Source of the DNA: Actinomycetota bacterium
GTDB taxonomy: Bacteria > Armatimonadota > SYMT01
Direction: 5' to 3'
NCBI GenBank assembly: GCA_005798285.1
Contig: SYKE01000163.1
Location: 1-44,292 of the forward strand
Length of the DNA stretch: 44,292 bases
The notes under the pieces: model-generated
What the model was told of the DNA's origin: nothing
Databases searched by the model: none
Seen by the model: the letters and a program-made list of their open reading frames with translations, nothing else
Translations under genes and position numbers: made by a program
Part shown: positions 8,149 through 16,124 of the stretch, one piece after another
How positions within the stretch are numbered: the stretch's first letter is position 1
Layout of the letters: each line of letters begins with the position of its first letter

Positions 8149-9171
8149 TCAGCGGTGGCGAGACACGATGTTTTTGAACATTCCGGGCTGCAGGAAGAGG
8201 CCGAAGCACCGCGTGCAGGTGTGGACCGGCTGTGTCGAGAGTACGCCCAACGGGGCGCGGATCATCGCCGTGGAGCACTGCGGACACTCCACTGCTGCGA
8301 CCTGAGACTTGCACAGTTGTGCATTGACTCGTCCCACCTGCAGGAGCATCTGGTCCTGAACGCCCGTGGGCATTCGTATGATCTGGTTCAAGCGGTTCGG
8401 AGTGATGCAGACGCCGCCACAGCCCTCGCAGGCACTAAATGCGACATCCGCTGCGGACACCCGCCGCATCGCAGCCAGGCATTGCGGACACTTGCCGACC
8501 ACAGGGCCCTGGAAGGCCGCGCCACACGCCCAGCATACCGCAGCTCGATCGGAGTTCGGCTCACCGCACTTCGGGCAGCCGAGCATTCCGGGTCGAGCGG
8601 ATGTCGGTGCTTCTACTAGGCGTGGAGCCACCCGGGTTGCGCCCGGATGAGCGGGTGGTTGGGGTGGGGGCGTGGGCTGTAACGGGGATCGGCCGAGGGG
8701 CTGCGCCATTGCAGGCGGTGGGGGCTGCGGCGCCATCTGCGGCGCGGTCGGCGGCGGCGTCCCGGCGGAAGCGCCGCCCGGCTGTTCCATGGCCAACACC
8801 TGCCACTCGGAAGCTCCGCGAAGCGCCACTGAGAGCCGGGTCAGCGACGTGCGGGTGATCCACACCCCTTCGCACCATCGGCAGGCATCCACGCTCACGC
8901 CGCGCAGCGCGCCGTAGTCGGTGCTCTCAAGTGCCGATCGACAGGCAGGGCAGCTTGGACCGCCAAGAGAGCGAACATTGGGGCGGAGCGTCGAGGAGTG
9001 GAGCCGCTCGGCGAGGCGCAGGACCACGTCCGGCCCGGCTGAAATCAGCCGGCTCAGTTCGCCGGTATCAAACCAGATTCCGGCGCAGGCCAGGCAGAGG
9101 TCCAGGTCAAGCGGCCCGAGCTTTCCAAGGGCCATCGGCTGGGAGCAGCGTGGACAGTGGCGTTCCGTCAT
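8149..9171 (-). CDS. Protein with five zinc ribbons (TFIIB-type zinc finger family)
   Basis: 340 residues with five Cys-pair units. Three are N-terminal or central: CPRC...CLAC, CPAC...CRWC and CPKC...CWAC. Two are C-terminal: CPQC...CEGC and CPQC...CTRC. Units 1, 2, 4 and 5 have the long spacing and the aromatic/acidic second half (for example CLACAGIWFDTGEL) typical of bacterial zf-TFIIB (Zn-ribbon) proteins; unit 3 is a short ribbon of the CPKCGE...CWACG kind. A Pro/Gln-rich linker of about 60 residues (about 135-190) separates the two halves. Role unknown; such domains bind zinc and are often found in membrane or stress-related proteins. No clear ribosome site precedes the ATG. Confidence 0.8.
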   Translation of the reverse strand: MTERHCPRCSQPMALGKLGPLDLDLCLACAGIWFDTGELSRLISAGPDVVLRLAERLHSSTLRPNVRSLGGPSCPACRSALESTDYGALRGVSVDACRWCEGVWITRTSLTRLSVALRGASEWQVLAMEQPGGASAGTPPPTAPQMAPQPPPPAMAQPLGRSPLQPTPPPQPPAHPGATRVAPRLVEAPTSARPGMLGCPKCGEPNSDRAAVCWACGAAFQGPVVGKCPQCLAAMRRVSAADVAFSACEGCGGVCITPNRLNQIIRMPTGVQDQMLLQVGRVNAQLCKSQVAAVECPQCSTAMIRAPLGVLSTQPVHTCTRCFGLFLQPGMFKNIVSRHR

Positions 9172-9208
9172 GGGTTAGCAGGTTTCGGGCCCCGTGGTGC
9201 GAAGGAGC

Positions 9209-9236
9209 GGGGGAGCGCCCACAGGCGCGCTCCCCC
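9209..9236. terminator. Strong hairpin, terminator-like but without U-tract
   Basis: A perfect 10 bp inverted repeat (GGGGGAGCGC at 9209-9218 and GCGCTCCCCC at 9227-9236, 8 nt loop) lies 44 bp after the stop of the minus-strand DUF1080 gene and before the zinc-ribbon gene. No run of T follows on either strand, so it may be an mRNA 3' end stabiliser or a Rho-assisted end and not a classical intrinsic terminator. Confidence 0.5.
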
Positions 9237-9279
9237 ATCGGGAAGTTGGAATCGGGGCGCCCCGCGACGCACTCAGAGT

Positions 9280-10266
9280 CTACAGCCGCCCCAGCGGCTG
9301 AGCCCACACGTTTCTAACGTGCACGGGATTACCGTGGTTCTGAATCTGGATCGGCCCCGGGGTGAAGTCTTCGCGGTTCTTGCCTCCGCCGGGAGTTACC
9401 TCCGAAAGGTGAAGGTGATCGTGGATCACAACTCCGTTGTGGCGAAGAGTGAGTGTAGCGGGCGTCGTCTTTCGGCCCCCGGCGGTGAACCGCGCCGCGT
9501 GGAACTCGACATCGTAGGTTTGCCAGCTTAGCGGCGGGAAGCACATGTTCACGCGGGGCCGAGACTGGCGGTAGATGCCACCGCATTCATTGTCCAGCCC
9601 ATCGAGTCCGAACGAGTCCAGGATCTGGACTTCGTACCGGTCCTGAACGTACATGCCGCTGTTGCCGCGGCCCTGTCCTCGAGCGGCGGGCATGAAGGGC
9701 GTTCGAAACTCAAGGTGCAGCCGGAAGTCCTCGAAGCTCTCTTTACTCTTCGTCCCCACCTGAAGCAGGCCATCCTCGGTCACTTTGCCGTTCTCCCAGG
9801 CTGTCGCATCGCGACCATCGAAGAGCACGTGCGCTCCCGGCGGCGGGGCCGCTCCGAGCGTCGGGGACTTTCGAACGGTTCGCGAGAACTTGAGCGCCTT
9901 CCCGTCCGGGCCCTTGCCGAGCAACCGTCCGCCGGAGATGACGCCCTCCCAACCCTGGCCCTTCAGCCGAGCCTGACCGCCCTCGGTGTGTCCGTCCATC
10001 ACCACGCGAGTGGTTCCGTCCCAGCCGTCTCCCGGGAGGCCGCCTCCCAGCAACACCGCTCGGAAGACCCCAGAGCCGAGAGCAATTACCTGGGCGCCCC
10101 ACGGGCCGGCATTCTGAACGGAGCCTCGGTACTCGCCCTGCACCAGGAAGTCGGGGCCGGCGGTTTCCGGCGAGGTGGCGCCATCGCCGGGTGCGGCAGC
10201 AGCGCAGGCGGCCAACGTCAATCCGGCAATGATCGGGACAGCCGGGAGCCAACGTCTCATCTTCAT
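9280..10266 (-). CDS. DUF1080 (3-keto-disaccharide hydrolase family) lipoprotein
   Basis: 328 residues. The N terminus is a lipoprotein signal with lipobox LAAC at about residue 21, so the protein is probably membrane-anchored outside the cytoplasm. The C-terminal two thirds is a concanavalin-like DUF1080 domain: VLFDGRDATAWENG, then LHLEFRTPFMP, GNSGMYVQDRYEVQILDSFG, NECGGIYRQSRP and the final GPIQIQNHGNPVHVRNVW. Members of this family act on modified sugars or are surface proteins; the exact activity is unproven here. The residues at about 30-135 precede the domain and are a variable N-terminal part. GAGAG lies 5-6 nt before the ATG at 10266. Confidence 0.85.
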   Translation of the reverse strand: MKMRRWLPAVPIIAGLTLAACAAAAPGDGATSPETAGPDFLVQGEYRGSVQNAGPWGAQVIALGSGVFRAVLLGGGLPGDGWDGTTRVVMDGHTEGGQARLKGQGWEGVISGGRLLGKGPDGKALKFSRTVRKSPTLGAAPPPGAHVLFDGRDATAWENGKVTEDGLLQVGTKSKESFEDFRLHLEFRTPFMPAARGQGRGNSGMYVQDRYEVQILDSFGLDGLDNECGGIYRQSRPRVNMCFPPLSWQTYDVEFHAARFTAGGRKTTPATLTLRHNGVVIHDHLHLSEVTPGGGKNREDFTPGPIQIQNHGNPVHVRNVWAQPLGRL

Positions 10267-10405
10267 GACATCTCTCTCTTTTGCCGATTGCCCGGCTCAC
10301 CGCACAGTTTCCACTGCGGGAACCGGCATTTTGTGAAACTTCTCGGGGTTCCGACGGTCTCAGGGAATGCGTGAAACATACATCGCTTCACTCCCTCCAT
10401 GGAGC

Positions 10406-10441
10406 CCCCGCGTCCACCACGGCCGCGGGGATCTTTTTCTT
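10406..10441 (+). terminator. Intrinsic terminator-like hairpin upstream of the YkoP-like gene
   Basis: On the plus strand CCCCGCG (10406-10412) pairs with CGCGGGG (10424-10430) around an 11 nt loop, followed by ATCTTTTTCTT (10431-10441). This is a good intrinsic-terminator shape, but no recognised plus-strand gene lies upstream; the next plus gene starts 30 bp later. It may be an attenuator in a leader RNA, the end of a small RNA from 10267-10405, or protection against antisense transcription. Confidence 0.55.
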
Positions 10442-10471
10442 CAGGGGTTAGCGTTTTGTTGATTTGCTGGT

Positions 10472-11110
10472 TTGCTGGGTCTAGTTGGACTCGCTCGAAC
10501 ATTGCCTGAAACACGTATTCCGTGGCACTGGCGAGCTGTGGAGTCCGCCTTCGCCCGCATCTACCGGATAACCCCACTCCATTCGGAGCCCGATTGCCTG
10601 TTCGCGTGGAATCGATTTCGCTACAGCGGGCCCCTGCTCCGGCTGTCCGACGGAACGCAAGTGGAACGCCACTGCGACTGCCTGGAGCTCCACTTCCGAC
10701 GCGAGGCATTCCTGTCTCTGTCCGAGTCCGCGGATCCGGCGTTCCTCGCGCTCGAGCTGCTGAGGCGGGTCAACCGCGAACTCCCGCGTCTGGCCCTGGC
10801 GCTGCGGGAGCGACCCGAGTTCTCCACCATTTGTGCGGTCCACGCACTCACGCAGTTTCATCGAGGCATCGGCCGCTACGGCTTCGACGTGCTTCCGGTT
10901 CACTCTTCCGCCGAGGAGCGATGGTTTACCTTCTGGCAATCCCTGATTCTGCGGCGAGACCATCCATCCGGTGAGGCGGCTGCGGCTCGTCTGGTGGAGG
11001 GTCGTGTCGTCCGGCACGTCTGGGCGGGTAGGGACGCTCTGATCCGGCGATACGCCGCTTCTCAGGGCGCCGGGGTCGGCTCGTCCCGCGGCTCTTGCGG
11101 CAGCACGTAG
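10472..11110 (+). CDS. YkoP-like domain protein
   Basis: 212 residues. From my memory of the family, the pattern matches the YkoP-like domain: HWRAVESAFARIYRI, then FRYSGPLLRLSDGTQVERH, LELHFRRE, a helical stretch, AVHALTQFHRGIGRYGF and the end HVWAGRDALIRRY. In Firmicutes this domain is found fused or next to glycosyltransferases and polysaccharide deacetylases; here a UgtP-type glycosyltransferase lies 1.2 kb away, which supports the call. Function is unknown. The start is uncertain: the furthest is a TTG at 10472, with GTG at 10538 as an alternative, and neither has a good ribosome site. Its 3' end overlaps the convergent MFS gene by 49 bp. Confidence 0.7.
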   Translation: MLGLVGLARTLPETRIPWHWRAVESAFARIYRITPLHSEPDCLFAWNRFRYSGPLLRLSDGTQVERHCDCLELHFRREAFLSLSESADPAFLALELLRRVNRELPRLALALRERPEFSTICAVHALTQFHRGIGRYGFDVLPVHSSAEERWFTFWQSLILRRDHPSGEAAAARLVEGRVVRHVWAGRDALIRRYAASQGAGVGSSRGSCGST

Positions 11111-12339
11111 CCGAGCCGATACACCACGCCGAGACAGGCGAACACGATGCCCGCGAGCAGGAACGGAGCCACAAAACTCACCTTGGTGTAGAGCGGCGTT
11201 CCCAACATGTGCCCACCGGCGAGAGCGGCCATCTCGACGCTCATCAGGAGCGCGAGTGAACGGCCGCGCTGCTCCGCCGGGATACGGCCCAACGCGAGCG
11301 CGTGCCACGCGGGAAGCAAGAATGCGTACGCCACACCCGCGACGATCACGCCCGGAACCATGATCAGGAACCGAATCCAAGGATTGACGGGCACCCACGC
11401 CAGCATTGGGGCGGCCAGCAAAAGGGGCGCCGTCACCAACACGGCGCTCACCACGGCACGCCGTCGTCCCACGCGGTCGGAGAGTTTTCCCATGGGACCG
11501 AGAAGCAGCACCGCAGGTCCGCCTCCAACCACGAACAAGAGGCCGACCTGAGCGGGCGTGAACTCGAGCTTCTGCTCGGTGAGAAAGTTGAACGGCAAAA
11601 TCAAACAGCCGAACGCGAGGTTCTGCAGAAAGAGACCGATTCCCATTACCTTCAATTCGGGCGGGAATCTGAGCGCGTTCCGATCGTCGGAACCTTTCTC
11701 GCTGGAAACGTTCGCCTGCCCCAACGCCTGTCCGCTCCACAGGGCGCCGCCGATGGCCACCATCCAGAGCACCAGGGGAGCGTAGGTGACCGCTTGCTCC
11801 GCCCGACCGGACAGAGCGATGAGCAGCTTGCCGGAGACCAGCCCGCCGCCGAGGCCCGCCATCCACCAGGTGAGAATCTGACCCATGATCTCACCCCGTT
11901 CTCGGGTGCTCCGGCCACGGGTCCACGATGAAATAACCGCGGGCCAGACCGGCGCGGCGCCGATACCGTGGAGAAATGCTCCGAGAAGCATCAGGTGTGG
12001 CTCCCGGGACAGAAGCATGAGGGGCACGGTGACGAGGGAGAGAATGAGGCCCGCGGCGAGAGGTCGGTCCGGCCCGTGGTGATCCACCACGTGGCCGGCA
12101 GGCACCTTCCCGATCAACTCCGCGAGGGTGTAGATGGCGAGGCAAAAGCCGGCCAACTCTTCCCGCACGGGGATCAGATTAAAGAGTCGAAACCCTTCCT
12201 TGGGGAACCAATGCTGCGCCAACTCGGGAATGATCGCGTAGAGCAACATGCCATGGGCCAGCTCAGCGCAAAAGATAACCAAACTCAAACGAATGAACAG
12301 AAGTCGCATGTGTTCGGGGCGAGGGGCTACCTGTTCCAA
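11062..12339 (-). CDS. MFS transporter coupled to a glycolipid-type glycosyltransferase
   Basis: 425 residues with about 12 hydrophobic segments and the major facilitator motif between helices (GKLSDRVGRRRAVV), plus a degenerate first copy (GHVVDHHGPDRPL). The TTG at 12339 is chosen as start because GAGGAG stands 5 nt before it, although it lies inside the last codons of the glycosyltransferase gene (13 bp overlap); the next choice is ATG 12309. The tight coupling suggests a shared substrate. By analogy with the S. aureus ypfP-ltaA pair it could flip a glycolipid, but general MFS export is equally possible. Confidence 0.85.
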   Translation of the reverse strand: MEQVAPRPEHMRLLFIRLSLVIFCAELAHGMLLYAIIPELAQHWFPKEGFRLFNLIPVREELAGFCLAIYTLAELIGKVPAGHVVDHHGPDRPLAAGLILSLVTVPLMLLSREPHLMLLGAFLHGIGAAPVWPAVISSWTRGRSTRERGEIMGQILTWWMAGLGGGLVSGKLLIALSGRAEQAVTYAPLVLWMVAIGGALWSGQALGQANVSSEKGSDDRNALRFPPELKVMGIGLFLQNLAFGCLILPFNFLTEQKLEFTPAQVGLLFVVGGGPAVLLLGPMGKLSDRVGRRRAVVSAVLVTAPLLLAAPMLAWVPVNPWIRFLIMVPGVIVAGVAYAFLLPAWHALALGRIPAEQRGRSLALLMSVEMAALAGGHMLGTPLYTKVSFVAPFLLAGIVFACLGVVYRLGYVLPQEPRDEPTPAP

Positions 12340-13532
12340 CGGGACTCCTCGTGCCAGAGTTGCAGCATTTCGATCGCGGCGTGTTGGGCCGCATAGGGGC
12401 GGCGAACTCGCCGAATGGCCTCTCTCATTTGATCCAATCGCTCCGGCTCACGGCAGAGCTGTCCCAACACGCGACTGACATCGGACGTGGTGTTGGCCGT
12501 CACTGCCGCCCCCACCGACGACAGGAAATCTCGATTGGCGATCTCCTGGCCGGGTATGGGGTGAAACAACAGCATCGGCAACTCCATCGCCAGTGCTTCC
12601 GTGGTCGTTAGTCCGCCTGCCTTGCTGATCAACAGGTCGGAGACGCACATGAGTTCCGGAACGATCCGAACGAACCGCATGATGCGGAAGTCCTCATACT
12701 GATCGGACCACATTTTCAATCGGGCAGCAAGAGCCCGGTCTTTGCCGCACAGGAAGAAGCCTTGCACCGGCTGGGACGCCACCGCATGGAAGAGGCGCCA
12801 TGGACGTCGCATCATTCCCTGTGCTCCCGTCATCACCAGCACGGTCGGCAGCCCGGGCTTGAGCCCCCACTTCTCTCGCAATGCCTCACGCTGCTGCAAG
12901 AGTGCGGTGTTGGCCTTGACTGGGATTCCTGTTACCCGGATTTTGGACTCGGGAACCCCCCGCTTCACGAGTCCGTCTCGCACGGCGTCGCTTCCGACAA
13001 TGTAGAGATCCGTGTTGGGGTGGATCCACTGACTGTGCACGACGTAGTCCGTGATGACGCTGACCACCGGCTTCTTGAGCCGGCCCAGTCGTCGCAGGTC
13101 GGAAAGCGCTCCACAGGGGGTGGGGTGAACCGCCACGATGATGTCGGCCGGCTCGTTCTCCAGCCACTCGGCAAACTCGTCTCGACCAAGCTGGTTGAGC
13201 CATTGCTGGGCAGACGAGTCTGGCTTCAGATGAGCAGTGAGATCGTAGAACAGGCGGTAGCCCAGCGGGAAGAGTCGCACGCTCTGGGTATAGCCGATCG
13301 TGGCAGCCTGCGAGATCACGGGGGAGACGAAGTGACCGTAATAGTCGATCACCTTCACCTGCGCTCCGCACCCCGCCTGCTCCCACCAGGATGCCAGTGC
13401 CTCCGCCGTGCTCTGATGTCCGCCGCCAAATCCGGCGGAGAGAATCAGGATTCTGAGAGACGACGATGCCCGCAGCAGGTTGGTCGCCTGTTGTGTAAGG
13501 TCTGCCGCGGCCGGTGTTGGGGATTGGACCAT
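12327..13532 (-). CDS. MGDG synthase/UgtP-type glycosyltransferase
   Basis: 401-residue GT-B enzyme (GT28 type) that transfers a sugar from a nucleotide donor, probably to diacylglycerol or a related lipid. The N-terminal domain (about 25-190) opens with ILILSAGFGGGHQSTAEAL, diagnostic of the MGDG synthase/UgtP family, and contains IDYYGHFVSP. The C-terminal donor-binding domain has VLVMTGAQGMMRR, the SKAGGLTTTEALAMELPMLL motif and PIPGQEIANRDFL. The ATG at 13532 is chosen because a TATAAT box lies 43 bp upstream, which excludes the longer frame from 13622. The MFS gene follows with overlap. Confidence 0.87.
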   Translation of the reverse strand: MVQSPTPAAADLTQQATNLLRASSSLRILILSAGFGGGHQSTAEALASWWEQAGCGAQVKVIDYYGHFVSPVISQAATIGYTQSVRLFPLGYRLFYDLTAHLKPDSSAQQWLNQLGRDEFAEWLENEPADIIVAVHPTPCGALSDLRRLGRLKKPVVSVITDYVVHSQWIHPNTDLYIVGSDAVRDGLVKRGVPESKIRVTGIPVKANTALLQQREALREKWGLKPGLPTVLVMTGAQGMMRRPWRLFHAVASQPVQGFFLCGKDRALAARLKMWSDQYEDFRIMRFVRIVPELMCVSDLLISKAGGLTTTEALAMELPMLLFHPIPGQEIANRDFLSSVGAAVTANTTSDVSRVLGQLCREPERLDQMREAIRRVRRPYAAQHAAIEMLQLWHEESRWNR

Positions 13533-13574
13533 GGAGTATTCGATCTCGGCCGCCGGGGGAGCCGGGACCGAACA

Positions 13575-13609
13575 ATTATAAGGGTGCAACACGTTCCTAT
13601 TCGCATAGG
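13575..13609 (-). promoter_or_regulatory. TATAAT -10 box and adjacent palindrome before the glycosyltransferase gene
   Basis: The minus strand carries a perfect TATAAT (13580-13575), placing the transcript start near 13568 and a leader of about 36 nt. No good -35 box is present; its place is taken by the inverted repeat CCTAT-TCGC-ATAGG (13596-13609), which could be an activator or repressor site. Confidence 0.45.
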
Positions 13610-13651
13610 TCGCCGGACCCAATCCTCCGTCCGGATGACAACTCTATCCGA

Positions 13652-14407
13652 TCAATGGTGGTGCGGGTGGCCCATTGCGTGGAAGCGCAGGCTGTGGGGC
13701 ACCTCCAGTCCGGTGCGCTCCATCAGGGTATCGTCGGCGAGGAGTTCTCGGATCGGACCCTCCGCGGCGACTCGACCGCCATCCAACACAACTGCACGGG
13801 TGCAGAGCTCGAGGGCAAACTCCAGGTCGTGGGTGGCTACGATTCGGGTACAGGGCACCTTTCGGAGGTACGCCAGGAGTTCGCGTCGACCCCGAGGATC
13901 CAGACCGCTGGTCGGTTCGTCGAGCACCAGCACCTGACAGTCCAGCGACAGTACGGTGGCGAGCGCCGCCCGCTTCTTTTGACCCAGACTCAGATGGTGC
14001 GGAGGGCGGGAAGCCTCGGCAGCGAGTCCGACCACCCCCAGTGAGCGCTCCACGCGGCGGCGTACCTCTGTCTCGGGAAGCCCTCGGCAGCGTGGTCCGT
14101 ATGCCACATCATCGAATACGGTGGGCATGAAGAGTTGATCGTCGGGATCTTGAAACACCAGACCTACGCGAGCGCGGATGTCGTTCAGCGTTTTCTCGCC
14201 CAGCAGCAACTCTCCGATGAACACCTCACCGGTGCCGCGAAGTAATCCGTTGAAGTGCTGAAGGAGCGTCGACTTTCCAGCGCCGTTGCAGCCCAGCACC
14301 CCCACGGATTCTCCGCCCGTGATCTCAAGGCTTACTTCGGTGAGCGCCGGCTGTCCGTCGGGATACTTGAAGGAAACTCCGCGGATCGAAACGTCGCCTA
14401 CCGCCAC
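13652..14407 (-). CDS. ECF-type nickel/cobalt transporter ATP-binding protein (CbiO/NikO)
   Basis: 251-residue ABC ATPase that powers the importer encoded just upstream. Walker A is GCNGAGKST, the Q-loop segment is VGLVFQDPDDQLF (typical of ECF ATPases), the signature is LSLGQKKRAAL and Walker B is VLVLDEPTSGLDP, followed by the switch His in IVATHDLEFAL. The C terminus ends in HAMGHPHHH, a possible metal-binding tail. The start is read as GTG 14407, which has GGGGG 7 nt upstream; TTG 14413 is the alternative. The gene overlaps the end of the fused membrane component by 10 bp. Confidence 0.92.
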   Translation of the reverse strand: MAVGDVSIRGVSFKYPDGQPALTEVSLEITGGESVGVLGCNGAGKSTLLQHFNGLLRGTGEVFIGELLLGEKTLNDIRARVGLVFQDPDDQLFMPTVFDDVAYGPRCRGLPETEVRRRVERSLGVVGLAAEASRPPHHLSLGQKKRAALATVLSLDCQVLVLDEPTSGLDPRGRRELLAYLRKVPCTRIVATHDLEFALELCTRAVVLDGGRVAAEGPIRELLADDTLMERTGLEVPHSLRFHAMGHPHHH

Positions 14408-16023
14408 AGCCAAACCCCCATCAGAGCAACGGCCGTGGCGCCGAGAAAAACCACGTCGGCCACCGTGAGCCGGGACGCAACGCCACTCGCCGGCATGCTG
14501 CCGGCCCCGAGCCCCCGAGACGACATCACGAGCGCCACGCGTTCCGATCGCTCAAAACTGCGCACGAAGAGGGAGCCGATGATGCCCCCAGCCACTCCGG
14601 TTCTGAGCAGCAGGCCGCCGGAGCCCGTGGTGCGGGAGGCTCGGGCGCGCAGCATCCGGCCGGTCTCCTCGCCGAAGACGCGAATATATCGGAGCGCAAA
14701 CATCAGAGTCTGCACCAGCAGCGACGGGCAGCGCAGCCGTGCAAATCCCCAGAGCAACTCGGCCTCCGAACTGCTGCCGACCAGTGCGGCGGTTGCCAGA
14801 AAGGAGCCGACCGCTCGCACGATTGCAGAGGCGAGGATTCCACTGGAGTCGCCCGGATCCGCACGACCCAGCGCGACCACGGCGAGTCCGAGCAGTGGCG
14901 CCGCAAGCAGCAGCAGTCGTGTTCGCAGCCAGCCCGAGTCCACCCGTACCCACCAGCACGCCGCGGCTCCGAGAAGGGAGAGCAAGCTGACACGGTGCAG
15001 ATCCCCGTTCGGCAGCGAGACCATCACGAGCACAAAACCGGCTGCAGCCGCCAGACGCGATCGGACATCGAGCTTCGGATCGGGCCGTGGCGCCGATGCC
15101 GCTGTTTGGCGTCCCCGGAGGCCCACCATGAGCAACCCCGTCAATAGTCCCGCGCCGATGAGACTGACCGCCGCCGGAGCCCACCGCTGGTTCTCGAAAC
15201 CCGGCAGCGCGTAGTCCGGCATCGGCGCCGGGAGCGGGGTGGGAAGCACTCCGCCGGCCTGCGTCGAGAGGGTGATCCCGGTGCGCTCGGCGGCCCACTC
15301 CAGGCCATCGGGTTGGGCGGATGCTACGGTCGATGCGACAGCCACGGCTGTCAGCCCGACTGCGCTCCAGAGCCGGGCGCGCGGTTGAGGGGACACCCCG
15401 CGGGAGAGCAGATCCGGCCGGACATTCCACAGCAGACCCAGTGCTGCGGTGGTGAGGAGCGCCTCGCCGATGCCGATGAGTGCATGGACTCCCAGCATCA
15501 CCGGCAGCAGAACCGCGGCAGGCGCCTTGCCGGAAGCGATGAGTTCCACCGATGTGAGGAGTGCCCCGAGCATTACGGCGACCCACGCGGCCACTGCCGC
15601 GGAGGCGAGGCAACGCTTCCGATTTGGGTTCCGTCCGGCGAGTAGCGAGTAAATCCCGTAGCCGCCGTAGGTTCCCGCCAAACCCATATTGAGGATATTG
15701 GCTCCGAGTGCCGTGTAGCCGCCGTCCACGAAAAAGAAGGTCTGCACCAAGAACACGGCGGTCATCGCGATGGTCGCCGCGCTCGGGCCGAGAATCACGG
15801 CGGCCAGCACCGATCCGAGCAGGTGGCCGCTGGTCCCCGGCGCCACGGTGAAGTTCACCATCTGCGCCGCGAACACATAGGCCGCGGTCATACCGAGCTG
15901 TGGAGCCAGTCGCTCGTTAGAATCGTGTTGAATGCGTCGCAAAGCTGCACCGACGGACACCGTGGCCGCAGTTGCGGTGATAGCGCAGATGGGAGGTGAG
16001 AGGAAGCCGTCGGGAATGTGCAT
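14398..16023 (-). CDS. Nickel/cobalt importer membrane protein, fused CbiM-PDGLE(N)-CbiQ
   Basis: 541-residue polytopic protein joining three parts usually made separately. Residues 1-210 are CbiM/NikM, starting MHIPDGFLSP; in this family the N-terminal Met and His2 bind the metal, which fixes the start at ATG 16023. Residues about 235-310 are a NikN-type PDGLE region (QPDGLEWAAERTG) with an extracytoplasmic loop and a membrane helix. Residues about 320-541 are the CbiQ transmembrane coupler with FALRYIRVFGEETGRML and the SSRGLGAGS segment that meets the ATPase. NikR upstream points to nickel as the main substrate; cobalt is not excluded. Confidence 0.9.
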   Translation of the reverse strand: MHIPDGFLSPPICAITATAATVSVGAALRRIQHDSNERLAPQLGMTAAYVFAAQMVNFTVAPGTSGHLLGSVLAAVILGPSAATIAMTAVFLVQTFFFVDGGYTALGANILNMGLAGTYGGYGIYSLLAGRNPNRKRCLASAAVAAWVAVMLGALLTSVELIASGKAPAAVLLPVMLGVHALIGIGEALLTTAALGLLWNVRPDLLSRGVSPQPRARLWSAVGLTAVAVASTVASAQPDGLEWAAERTGITLSTQAGGVLPTPLPAPMPDYALPGFENQRWAPAAVSLIGAGLLTGLLMVGLRGRQTAASAPRPDPKLDVRSRLAAAAGFVLVMVSLPNGDLHRVSLLSLLGAAACWWVRVDSGWLRTRLLLLAAPLLGLAVVALGRADPGDSSGILASAIVRAVGSFLATAALVGSSSEAELLWGFARLRCPSLLVQTLMFALRYIRVFGEETGRMLRARASRTTGSGGLLLRTGVAGGIIGSLFVRSFERSERVALVMSSRGLGAGSMPASGVASRLTVADVVFLGATAVALMGVWLWR

Positions 16024-16045
16024 GGAGCGAGACGTCTGAGCCTCG

Positions 16046-16077
16046 TAATCATACCATTCTTCCAATCGTAATACCAA
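16046..16077 (-). promoter_or_regulatory. Candidate nikMNQ promoter with NikR-like half-sites
   Basis: On the minus strand TTGGTA, 18 bp, TATGAT forms a possible promoter about 25 nt before the NikMNQ start. It contains GTATTA and GTATGA, 20 bp apart in direct orientation; GTATGA is the E. coli NikR half-site. The expected inverted partner TCATAC is not found at the canonical spacing of 16, so NikR binding here is only a suggestion. Confidence 0.35.
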
Positions 16078-16094
16078 GGCGGCGCCGAGACCGC

Positions 16095-16118
16095 TTCGGG
16101 GAGCGGAAAGGCCCCGAA
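16095..16118. terminator. Hairpin between nikR and the nickel importer gene
   Basis: TTCGGGG (16095-16101) and CCCCGAA (16112-16118) form a 7 bp stem with a 10 nt loop right after the nikR stop. No T-run follows on the minus strand, so termination would be weak. It may separate nikR from the importer unit. Confidence 0.3.
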
Positions 16119-16124
16119 AATGCC

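Noticed and set aside
10263..10502. Minus-strand frame of about 79 residues whose stop overlaps the DUF1080 start (ATGA)
   Set aside because: Composition is not protein-like, it lies partly antisense to the YkoP-like gene and covers the terminator hairpin; the 4 bp overlap is probably chance.
10481..11866. Long minus-strand frame spanning the YkoP-like and MFS genes
   Set aside because: It is antisense to one real gene and out of frame with the other; Arg/Gly-rich composition.
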